This document shows, piece by piece, positions 22,771 through 34,165 of a stretch of DNA of 64,000 nt. Under the pieces are notes generated by a model. The model was given only the letters and a program-made list of their open reading frames with translations, made no database searches and was not told the DNA's origin. Position 1 is the first letter of the stretch; the number at the start of each line of letters is the position of its first letter. The DNA comes from Lycocorax pyrrhopterus obiensis (Eukaryota; Chordata; Aves; Passeriformes; Paradisaeidae), in contig JACSVZ010000002.1 in the NCBI GenBank assembly GCA_014706295.1, positions 129,589,431 through 129,653,430 on the forward strand, in the 5' to 3' direction. A program made the translations under genes and the position numbers.

Positions 22771-24559
22771 TTTGCTCCCTCCTCGCTGTGTATTTCACGC
22801 GGGAAGTGGACACGAGGGCCGGAGAGAGATGCCGCGCGTCTTGCTGCCACCTCTCGGGTACCGCTTCTCATCAACCCAGCGGTGCTGTCATGTGTTCAGG
22901 TGCCTCATAGGTTCTCCAGTGCTGAGTGGGGGCAGACTCATGCGAAGCTAATGATTTTGCTTGAGGCTCTCTGTATTCCCGTGGCCATGTGCCCGGAAGC
23001 TTGGCACAAAGCAGGGGTCTTAAAAGAGGGAGAATTTGGTGGAAAGTGAGGGTCTCACCTTGGGATGTGCCAGGTCCCATCTAGCTGGCAGCCTTCAGGC
23101 AGGCCCTGCCACCCATCAGAGAAGGAAGGGAAAGCATAGGAAGAGCCAGAGACCATTCTCCTGGTCTTAAAATCTGCAAATCGGCTACCAAGAGGGCACC
23201 AGACCAACTGGAGCACAGTGCCAGGCTGGGGTCTGGCAAAAGGCAGCGCCTGGCACTACTGGGCAGGCAGCACTGTCAAGATAATCAGGGTAGCCTGGGG
23301 CAGGCAGGAAAGACTCCTCAAAGCAGGGCACACATTTGCCTTGTGCTGGTCATGCAAAATACAGCAGTGGAACAGAAGTACCAGGATTCAGAAATTCACC
23401 CACCCCTTTTCATTTGGCTTTTCAGAGGTGCATCCTCCAGCATAAAACTGGTGTCAGTTCTCCAGTGGTTTCATCCAACCACCTATCTAGAGTTCGAAGC
23501 CATGGACAAAGCATGATAACATGCTTGCATTACTCTACCTGTCCTGATCACTCCTTCCTTCTTCTTCACCTTCTCATCCTCCTGCCTGAACCATGGCACT
23601 GCTGCTGCAGGCAGCCGCAAACCACCCTCCTCCACTTCCCCATGTGGCTTTTCTCTGCCGTATGCTGAGCTTTCCTCCTTTCCTGTCCTGGTCTCCTATT
23701 GTCCACTTCTTTTTACCTCTCCTGTCTGCCCCAGCTCCGCCACTGGTGGATTTTCCTCTCATTCCAGTAAGACATCATGTGTGTTTAGCAGTGAAAGCTT
23801 GATCCATAGTAAATAAAGGGAATCTGGCATTCATCCCACATTGAATCTGAGATCTCTGACCATGCTCCTCCATCAGCTGCCATTTTTCATGCAGTCACAC
23901 ACTGGACTTGTCTTTTTCTTCCCTGTTCTCATTTTCTGCCAAGAGAGAGCAACTCATACCTGGGCTTTTGGCACCACTCCCAGTGCAGCACAGGATCAGT
24001 GAGATGAGGCAAACCCGGACAGGCCATATGGAGCAGGTTTCTAGCCTGGCCCATCCCAGTTTGCCTGCAGGATGCTTAGTCCCACTGTGTTCCCCATCTC
24101 CTATGGAGAGATGCTAGGGACAATGAGGAACATGAGGGGAATGTTCAAAGCAAGTGACAGGCTCATGTTCCAAGTGAACCCGGCTGCATCTCTGCTAGCA
24201 AACAAGATAATTTCAAGACAGGAGCTCACACTATCCTGCAGCCCTCCATACATGGTTTAGAGAGCTCCCTGGTGTGGTTTTGGCCCATGCCAACTAGCAC
24301 TTTCTCAGCCAATACCCAGGCCTGTTACAAGTTATGGCTTGTGCCAGGGGCTGTCCCTAGATGGCCATTTGGATGTGACCATGTGGATGTGGGACACATC
24401 GTACAGCTGGGATTAGAGAATGGGGCCCGTCATTGCCTTGGCTTCTTTTTAGCAGGATAGATGTACTGCAAGATGCTGGCAGATGAACTGTGAAGAGACA
24501 GGGCTACAAAAAAGTATCAGTGACAGTGCAGAAATGAGGCAAGTGTTCTGCAAAACCAA

Positions 24560-25250
24560 TTCCCACTTCATTCCGTCCCGTTTCTTCACCCCCTTTTATT
24601 TATTGTGCTTTCACTCCTCCTGCCTATCCTCTGGCTTCACAGACACCCTCCTGACCACTACCCTCCCTTTTCATCAGCTGCTTTCTGCACTGGGACCTTC
24701 CTCCCTCCTCCTGTCCCTTTGGCTTCACTTTTCTGATGCCTTACTTTTGTTACTTCTGCTCCCCTTTGCCACTCCCATCCTTTCTGCTCTGTACTTAGCA
24801 CTTTGGCTACTTTTTTCTAGCCATGACCCAGTTCCTTCCGGAGCCTTATCATCGCTTTTTTGTTTCCTTCTGCCCCTTTTGTGTCCTATTCACTTATTCC
24901 ATGCTCCTGCCAGCTATCTCCAATCAGCTGCCCAGCTCCAGTTTCTCCTCCATCAACTTCTGCTCAACCCTAGCCCCCCAGGCTCTTTCTTTTCTCTCCT
25001 GCTGTATTTCATTGTCCTATTTTTCTTTTCTGATATTGTTCCCACTTCCCACATCCCCTCCTTGTGGTCCCAAATGCTGCTGCTGCACGGCTGCCCTTTT
25101 CCACTCTCACTCCACTGGTTTCCAGGGTCCCCTCTGGTGCTCCCGGAGTGTCTCTTCCCTTCCTGCCTTTGTCTTTCGGTCTGTCTCTCCTCTTCCCTCT
25201 TTGTTCTCGGGTTTTTCCTCCCTTGGCTTCCTCCTCTCCCAAGGGGAAGT
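24560..25250 (+). repeat. Pyrimidine-rich tract
   Basis: About 700 bases in which the plus strand is dominated by C and T (runs such as TTCCTCCCTCCTCCTG). The composition removes most stop codons on the plus strand and so gives an open frame of 275 codons rich in Leu, Phe, Ser and Pro, which is not evidence of coding. Confidence 0.6.
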
Positions 25251-27129
25251 GGTTTCATACTAATGCAAAGCTGCAAGGTCTTGAGAGCAACTTCCATCAG
25301 CCTGATTTAATTTCTACCTGCTGCTTTTGCATGTTATAACGCATTCTCTAAAATTGACTTGGATGACTGCTTCGCACCGTCACTTCTTTATCGGGGGCCT
25401 GAATTGAAGCCCTCTGCAGCTAACAGGGGTCTTTCCTCTGGCTCTTGTGACCTTTCAGGCAGTGTGGAGGCCCAGGCCCTGCTAAGGCAGATGCCCCCAT
25501 GGTAGCACCCCAAGACAGTGTTGCTTAGCAGGTGAGAGTGTACACAGGTAGTAGTAACAGCCATAAATCACCAGTGTTCATTTCTGGCCTGTTTCTCGAA
25601 GCTTTAGGTTGCTCAGGGTGTCCCCTTGCCATTTTGGAAGACAATGCCATTGTTCAATACAGCTAATTGTCAAGACAGTCACTTAAGGGAATGACAGAGT
25701 AGGGAACTGTGGTGATATAGCAGTTGTGACTCCCCATGGAGCTACACAGGCCACTGCGAGGGACTTGAATATATTGAGTTTTGGGTTTGATTGTCACTGA
25801 GAAAACTGTGTGGCACTGGACCTGGGAACTGCAGGCAGGAGTGGGCACGCATGAGAATGAATCAGCGCCTGTGAGACACTTGGGATCCCCGCTTCAGTGC
25901 ATGGCAAAGAGTGTAATAATGGCAGCAACAATAAAAAGAGTAAGATAATAGCAGCCACCAGAAAAGAAGAATAGCATTTTTTAAAATTATTTCCTTTCCG
26001 GTTTTCTCACAATAAAAGTCAGCCAGATTTCAGTTTATAATTGCATTATACATATTTTGTAACCATATTTTAATTTCAAATATGTTTCTCTGAAATAAAG
26101 CAATTTGGAGACTGCAAAAACGCAGTTTTAAAACCAGTTTCATTAATTTCCTTGCACTAACACACATATTTTCACAGCTTTCACATTTTTTCTTTCTGTG
26201 AATTTGCTAGTCTAGGGAAAAGAAAAATGGCAAATTTGAAAATCAGGAAGCAGTCCAAATCAGATGTGATTTTTTCATCTGGAAGTTTAATTGAAATTTC
26301 TCTTGCTATAACCATAACATGAGCAGCAATGTAGAGGAAGAATGTCGGAGGTTAAAATTCATCCCTGCAAAGTGGTCAAGCCAAGACATAAGCATCACTC
26401 ATTTCGCCTCTGGTTTGTGGCCATTTGCAAGAGTTACTGTGGTACATAAGGGATATGAGTACAGAGTTCATCAGTTTGTAGACATTCCTTCTTGTATTTT
26501 TTCCTTTTTTTTTTCTTTTTTGCGTCTAGGTTGATGCCTGTTTTAACATGAAGGATCTGTTGTAGGATTTTTATTTCTGTGAACCAAAATCATTCTTTAT
26601 TAGGACGACTAGAAAATGTATGCCCTCAAACTACGGGCTTTCCCCTGCTTAGCACAATAGGCTCCAAAAAGGCCGTGGTTACACCACACAATCGGGGGGC
26701 AGGGATTCCTACCGGCACAACAGTTAGCACATTTTCCAAAATGCCCGTGTAGTCCATATGTGCTGGTTTTCAGCAAAACATCAGCCTCTACCAGCCTGAG
26801 CTTTGAAAATGGGAATTGTCTTTCAAAGGCCCTGGTTCTGAGGCACTAAATTCTCATCCTTTTAGCCTCTGCATTTGTAGCACCTCTAATCTTTTCTGCA
26901 GTGCTCCTGAAAAGGTTTTCAGTGCTTCATACTGGCAGGAATATTTATTTTTCAGTCGGTTTATTTTGACCCAGGAGTTGTTTCCCCTTCCTCACATGGA
27001 TCTTCCCTTATGGGTAATGGGCCAGCTCCTCTCCCTGCCTCCCTCCCAGCCGGGCTGCCGTGCTCTTTGCTGAGAGCATCTTCTGAGATGGAGCACCAAG
27101 CTCCTTCTCTGCTACCTGCATTCTAGACC

Positions 27130-27131
<2 letters not shown>

Positions 27132-27186
<55 letters not shown>
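27132..27186. repeat. (TA)n microsatellite
   Basis: About 22 uninterrupted TA units, one G at 27177, then four more units. Likely polymorphic in length. Confidence 0.98.
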
Positions 27187-30100
27187 CACAGGAAACCATT
27201 ATTTTTTTTCTAGACATATTTATTTCAGCATGCCCCATCTCCAAACTGTCAACATAAACCTCAAAAGTCTGAATAGATGATTTTTAACTGCCAAAACTAT
27301 GACATGTGAACTAACAGGAGAAAAAGGAGCATACCTAAATAAATAGGGTTGCTTTAGGAGAGTCTGAAGTACCTCCCGCATTGTGGTCCTCCAAAGAAAG
27401 TTCTGTTTCACTTTCCAAGCATCCTGCAAGGGATCTGCACCTCTCCCAGCGCCCCACAGCCCGCAGAGCTCTTCCAGATGAGTCCCCCGTGTTTCAGCTC
27501 AGTGGAGGCTTGTGCAGCCCCACAGTGTGGGGACAGGCTTTCCCATTTCTCTTCCTTTTGCTCCTGCTTTTGGCTGTTAGTCTTTTCACAAGAAAAGTCG
27601 GTAGAAGGAGCAGGGCTCACCCCATGCAACACTGTTGCTTTTTACAGCGTTTTATTTTGCAACAAACCAGTGGCAACTTTGCTTCTCTGCAAGCTCTCGG
27701 CATTTTTGTCACTGTCTTAGATTAGAACCACATTGTCTCTCACTCACAGTTAAAAACTTAATATATGGACGTGAAGAGTGAAGCCACTCCTGCATTCTTG
27801 GTGCATCAAAACACATCCTGACACCAGGAAAACAAATTGCAGCATATAGATCAGGAGAACGGGAAGAAGTTTGCAACAGTGACTCTGCTTTCATTTGCTC
27901 TGGTGTAGAAAATTAAAATGGTGTAGGAAATAGTTTTTCCTGTTTAGGATAGATTTGATTTTGAAAAATTACTGCTAACTTTGTAAACATTAAAATAGAT
28001 GCAATAAAGATGTGAAATTTCACACAGGGGATCTACAATGTTTGTATAATTATAAGCATATGGTTACTTTACACGAAGTCTCTGTTATACTTTTATTTAC
28101 TAGTGCTTGGGGAAAACAGAGGTTCTCAAATTCAGTGTTTATTTACATGTATAGGGAATGTCACAGTCTCCATTAACCTGTCATAATCTGTATTTCTGTC
28201 TTGGAACTCCAGCTATATAAAGCGAACTCCCACTCACACCATCATTTCTAATTTGTTCAGCTACTCTGCTAAATCAGACAATTTCTGGCGTTTCTAAAGA
28301 ATGTATATCCTGCTGCTGGTGGCAGGATGAGAACTGCTTACCACCTCAGTGCATGCTTATTTCAGCTCTTGGGGGGGTAAAAGTGAAAGCTGTTGCTTCG
28401 ATGCAGTTTTCTTTGTTCTGAGGAATTTTGTGTGACTTTAATTTGTTGTTTTCTTTTTAGTCTGACTTTCCACAAGGCTATGAACCAGCCCTGGAGGATA
28501 CTCAGCATTTTTTCTTTGATATACACAAGTCCTAATTTTATAGGACACAAAAGGAACTCAGATCCAGCAGGATTCAGCCCTCAGTTTGTGGGCTGAATTA
28601 TATTATTTTTTGTCTTTAATACTGAGTGGCCATATGTCTAGGGCTGTTCTTTGCCTCAGGAAGTGCAGGAGCTCATATAGGCACAGTGACTTTACATCTT
28701 AGAAAAAAGGTGAGATTATTTGCAGATTTTTTTTTCACTTTTCCCTTCTATGTAAGAATACTTACAATTTTGATAAGCAAGATTTAACTGTGCATTTGGG
28801 GTTTTTTTGGGGTGAATAACTCAGCTCAGGCTTCCAGGTTTGGCTTCACTGAGGCTGGTGCTATTAAATGATGTGCTTGCTGTTATGAATGATCACAACC
28901 ACACGTTCTGACTGCAGAGGGACAGGGACATATAGCAAATTCCTTTCAAAAGAAGGTGAAGGAGTCTGTACAAAGTGTTGTGTCATTGCAGTCTGGCCTA
29001 ACAGCACAAAGAAATTTATTTGCATCCTTTTATTTTACAATTCCTTTCTCACTAATCTCTTTTTCCTTCACTTCCCTCTTGTCACTTCAGAACTGCATGG
29101 CCACTTGGAGCACGGCAGATGGGTTTTCTCACAGAGCCTGAGATGACTTCAAGATATCTTGGTTACTGTTCAGTTACGAGTTCTGGGATGCAAATGAGCA
29201 CTTATCTGACACCTCGAAGATGTGGGTACCAATCTCATCCCTACTCACACTACCTCAGGAGTGTCACTGCATCTCTCCTTAATGTTGTTTCTGCCTCATT
29301 CCTTGTTTCAGCTGCAAACTCTTCAGGACAGGATCTGCTTCCCACCATGCCACTGCTATTTAATTTTTTTCTTGATAGGGAAAACATAATTTTTCCTTAC
29401 ATTAGTTCAAAGCAATCCACCAGTACTAGCTCTGCCGAGCCCACTGGGTGTTGCTTACTGCCTTCCCAGACCAGGACCTGGAGCCATTTGGCCTGGAGAA
29501 ACCCTTTAGGAGCAATGCAGGAGAGTCACTGCATATGGGTCCAAACCAGGGGGGTGCCAATGGAATAGCCTCTGGCAAACAGAACAAACTCCTGGGAAAT
29601 ATGAAATTCATTTTAACCCTTGGCAATGCTTTGATATTGGAAGGAGATGGGTTGCAGCAGTCTTCAGGCTGGGGACATTCCCTCATCCAGGGAAGTTGTG
29701 CCTGAGGATGGTGGCAGGGGTGGGAGAGGCACAGGCTGAATTCTGTGATGCTGAAGCTGTCACGATAATTCCACTCTTTTTCCCCTCCTTTTTGTTTGGT
29801 TTACTGAGGAGGGAGTGAAATGCATAGAGGGGAGGAGGAAGAGATCCAGGAAAGACAGGAAAAAGCAAGCTGATAGTGGTTTAATATCAAAAGGTTAGCT
29901 GTCAGCTAGATCTTCCCTACTAAATGAAGGGACTTGATGTGAATTCTACTCCGTCTCAGAAAACATCCCCACATGCTGCAAGTGTTCCTTTCCCTTTACA
30001 TTTCTTTTTATGCGTTTTAAAATCTCTGCAATTTTGAAAAGCCACTTTTCCTATCCCTGTCACAAGAGAGGCAGGCACAGCAAATGGAAGCTGATGACCT

Positions 30101-33100
30101 GCCCTGGAGAAACAGCTGAAGTATTTCTCCAAGGGGCAATGCTACAACACAGTCCCATGCCTGCCAGCTGCCACCGGGAGGCTCCATGCTCCTATCCCAG
30201 CCAGCCATAGTGTCCATCCTTTATAGGTCCCAAATTAACTCAGCTATTTTGCTCAGTAAAAGTTGATTAAACAAGCAGTAAGTTGTTATCATTAGAGGCT
30301 TCCTATTAAACTATGACTACAAATACTGGCATAGGAAGGATAAAGCTTCCTCAAGCTAAGCACGTCAGAAGATATTTCCTTTAACATTGTCCACAAAATG
30401 CATTGGTTGACCAAAGTGTTTATCAGTGCTGTCTCTTAGGAAATCAACCAGTTTATTTTCAGTTTCTCTGACTGCTTTATATTTAATGCAGTAATGTGGT
30501 TACCTATTGCATAAAACTGCATCATTAAATAGATTGCCCAAACCATTTTCAATACCACAAAGGCAAAAGACTTACACAAAAGAATGCCAAGGCTCAAAAA
30601 GAAGCAAGCACCAGCTAGAGCACAGCAAAACCCTCTTGCCTGTAGCATATTTTGATTCCTTTGCAACTTAATCATAATTCTGAATTCCCTTATTTAAAAT
30701 GCTTGTTCTGGGATTAATTAAATCAGCTGGTCTGATCATTGAGCTGCTGATGTGTACATTTATTCTTTCTTAATGTATGGTGGTTTTTTTTCTGTATACA
30801 AGAGCAGTGGTAGCAAGCCAGAGCAATGCCAGCGTGCTGTACCAAACAAGGAGTTCTAAAGCAGAAGTGTTGGAGTATTCTTCCTCCCTACTGATGCCAA
30901 TGCTGCCCTGGCACGGGGAATCACTTCCACACCTCCTATACATGCATGGCTGCTGGTGTGGACAGACACCAGTGAGTCAGGAGGGATCTGGGAGTGATGG
31001 CAGAATAAGAATATTAGTGCATTTACAAGTAAAAAATCTGGGCATGGCCTTTATCCTCGGTATTTTATTTGTGCCAATCAAGCAGCAAAAAAGTCCTTTA
31101 TAAAAGCCAAGCTGAAACTGTGCAAACAGTATAGATAACAACCCTCATTCTTGCTGTGGATCAAACAGAATAAATGTACAATAGTTTGGGAGGTGCTGGT
31201 TTGCCTCTGAATTTCTGAAGTTTGGAGAGATTTGCTCATTTTGAGTGTGAGCCCAAAGCCATCCGCAGGCAAGGGGAGTCTTGGCTGGGGCAGAGAGCTG
31301 ACCTTTTTATTGCAGGGCTGCTCTATGGCGATCAGAATAATACTGCCGCTGTTCAGTCCGCATTGCCTTTGCATCAGCGCTGCTCTCACTGACAGTAATG
31401 GGAATTATGGTTGCAGTTTAACTTTCTCAGGTGCCAAGGTATCCCACAGGTAACGACCTGGGTGTATGTACACGAATTAGTTCTTAAAGCTGCACACATT
31501 TCTCCTCTTTATAAAAGAAGACCAGGCACTCAATAACTGCTAAGAACAGGCTGTCTGAAAGGTGTTTTATTAACTAAAGTTGGGGAAGAAAATGAAACTG
31601 AAAAGAATACGACTGCATATTAAACTACATGAAGTGGTCATGACAACTGGGGATCTCAGTATCATAAAATTTTAACAGCTGGATGCAATCAGTGGGGATT
31701 TTCTATTTTTCTTTTTTGTTAAGCTTAAGAAAGAAAAAGAGGAAGAAGAAAAAAAAAAGAAAAGCTTCATTTTACCCAAGCAAGCTTTTTATCCAGCTCA
31801 GCTTTCTTTGCTTAATATCAGAAGTTGTCTTTACTTCTCTATAAATCTCAGCAATGCCTTTGCTTAGTTGACACCATCCTTTTCCTGGGGCAGGGATTCC
31901 ACAACTGGAGGTGTTCAATATCCCCAACAGCAGCACGACAAGGAATGGAAACCAGAGAAATGCATGTTATAGGGAGACTTCCCCCGTGTGTATGCAGTTT
32001 TCAGAACTTACCAAATAATTAATCAAAATCAAATTTTGCCTCACAATTCATCAAGACTCAACTGTGCCTGAAATCCCACAGTAGTTCTTCAGCAAAAGAA
32101 CTAGGTTCCATGCTAAGTCAGCAGAAACATTTTAATGTTTGTCTGGGCATCTTCCATTTCATCACATGTAATCTCAGCCCAGGCTTTCACTTATGTATAT
32201 TTCTGTCTTTAGCACTGCTTGCATCCTGGTAATGTCAGCACTTGCTTTGAGGTAGCTGAAGAAATATTTCACACACTGGGCTTTATCAGACCTATAGAAA
32301 AACAGGGCATTACCAAAAATAATGCAATGGACTTTTTACCCTCGCAAAAAGTGTATGTTTAAAAAACAAGTTCAGAATTGTATATAATTTACTGGAATTG
32401 TATTCCTTGATAGCTCCAGTGAGGACTGGCTTATTTGTCCAGGGAGTAATGGGATACTATTCACCATAACTGAGTTTGATGGCTCTCTGTCTGACTTGTA
32501 TGGTTTTGCTCAGGCAGCCTTATAAACAAGCATGTTTCCTCAGTTCATTGTTATTTCTGTGTCTGTTAAAATGCAAACTGACTCCAAACTTCTGACTTCA
32601 CCTTTCAATGCTTACATGTGCATTTTTGTTTACTAAAATAACTTCATTTTTCATTTACTGATGGCTCATGAAGCCTACAACAGCATCCACGCATCTGAAG
32701 AAAATCTGCTTCTCTTGTTGCGTTTTCAGCCTCCCCAAATCCCACTTGTCTCCAAAGTCACAGGTTTTCCAGAGCAGAGGTTGCATTCTGAATAAACTCC
32801 TAAGGCCTTGTTTTGAGGACTGCGGATGGGCTTTGCCTCTCCTGAGGGACTCAGCACTGCACATTCGTACTGAGGGTCAGAGCAAGGCAGGATGGAGCAC
32901 TGAGGCCGCAAAAAGAGCAGACGTCACCTAGGGAGTTTTCACCTTCAGTCTCCCAGCTCCTTCAATGGATTGCCCTAAAACATGTTCTCCATGTTATCCC
33001 ACAAAATAATTTGGAAACACCTGTAGAAGGGCCAAAATAAACGCTAGTAGATGGTGTTTGGAAAATGTCATGGGCTGCCCTTTGATGAGGGGCCTGGGAA

Positions 33101-33779
33101 GGGAGCCGAGCACATCACCTGGCAGTGCCCGTATCAGTGAGCTGAGGAGAAAACTGGTGGGCAATGAAATGCTGGCTGGGCTTGGTGACTGCAGAGACCT
33201 GGGATGGGGACCTGGTCTCCAGTTTTGGGGGAAGGTGTCTAGACTGTGAAGGACTTCTGAGTGGTGGGCTTGCTTCAATCCCAAATGTCTCTGAACTGAA
33301 GTAAGTCCTCGCCAAATGAAGCTGCTGCACGTGCTTTGAGCAGAGATGTAAACTCAGAGCCACCAGCACAGGTTAAATGATCAGAGGGAAGAGACAAGAA
33401 ATATGCTTGTCTGTGGAGAACTGATTAGCAGTACAACCAAACCACCGGGACTGAACTACATTGTGTATTTCAGAGGCTTGTACGAGGCACTGTGTGGGGA
33501 TAAGGCTTTTTTTTCCAAGAGAAATTGCTACTCAGGGGGTCCTCGGGAGGATCAACGACTCATTCCATGCATCACTCCGAAAGAACTAGCAGCACCCAAG
33601 GGAAAACCGGGGCAGCCTGTGAATGAACATCCTCGAAGGGAGATGTTTGAGTGAAAATAGGGATGGTACTGGCACCTGATGGGTGTCACCACTGGGTGAC
33701 ACGAAATGCGCTCTGTGGGACTGGCATTTGGGCTCCGAGCAGACTTTTCCCCCTTAAGGCCAAGATCTGAGGTGCGCAC

Positions 33780-34165
33780 GGGCTTGGCGGGGGACACACG
33801 GCGTAAGGACTCTGCTCCCGTTTCCTGACCTCCTCCTCCTCGCACCTCCAGCTTGCGGACGGCCCGGAGGGCGCGGCGTGCTCTGATCCCCGGCCGGGAA
33901 AGCGGCCAGAGCAGAGCAGGGGTGGCCCCTTCCCCGCAGTTACCGGGACAGAGTCCCCGCTCCCGTCCCCGCTCCCGCCCCCCTCCCGGGGCAGCCTCGC
34001 TCCCCCCCTCAGGCCTCTCCGGGGCCGTGCCCGGGGCGACAGCGCCACCTGGCGGCCGGAGCGAGCCGCGCTGCCGGCCCCGGGGAGCCCCTCCCCCACC
34101 CCTCCGGTGGGTTCTCCCGGTTGGGACTGCAGCTGGGACTCCAGTTGGACACAGGCGCGCTCACC
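33780..34165. promoter_or_regulatory. Isolated intergenic CpG island
   Basis: The only CpG-dense block in the 32 kb between GDF6 and UQCRB. It holds GC boxes and C-rich runs and a strong CTCF motif. No flanking exon with splice sites was recognised on either strand. Candidate roles are an unannotated non-coding RNA promoter, a distal enhancer island or an insulator. Confidence 0.65.
34042..34055 (-). promoter_or_regulatory. CTCF-type binding motif
   Basis: The minus strand reads CCGCCAGGTGGCGC, matching 13 of 14 positions of the CTCF core CCASYAGRKGGCRS. It lies within the isolated CpG island, midway between the GDF6 start and the UQCRB 3' end. The motif orientation is minus. Confidence 0.55.

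Larger units (their letters stand above)
22771..33700. other. Intergenic region upstream of GDF6
   Basis: No exon recognised. It contains a pyrimidine-rich tract on the plus strand (about 24560-25250), which produces a long chance frame, the TA microsatellite at 27132-27186, and AT-rich repeat-free blocks (for example 25.97-26.33 and 30.24-30.75 kb) that could be distal GDF6 regulatory DNA. CpG is sparse throughout. Confidence 0.55.

Noticed and set aside
22512..22874. In-frame upstream extension of GDF6 exon 1 to an earlier ATG
   Set aside because: The extra residues are Arg/Pro/Gly-rich island translation with no family likeness, and they would bury the signal peptide. The ATG at 22511 is the proper start.
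22288..23049. 253-codon plus-strand frame antisense to GDF6 exon 1
   Set aside because: Antisense shadow of exon 1 and its island; no domain or independent gene signal.
24483..25310. 275-codon plus-strand frame
   Set aside because: Created by a pyrimidine-rich tract that lacks stop codons. Its Leu/Phe/Ser/Pro composition follows the base bias, and there are no domains or convincing splice context.
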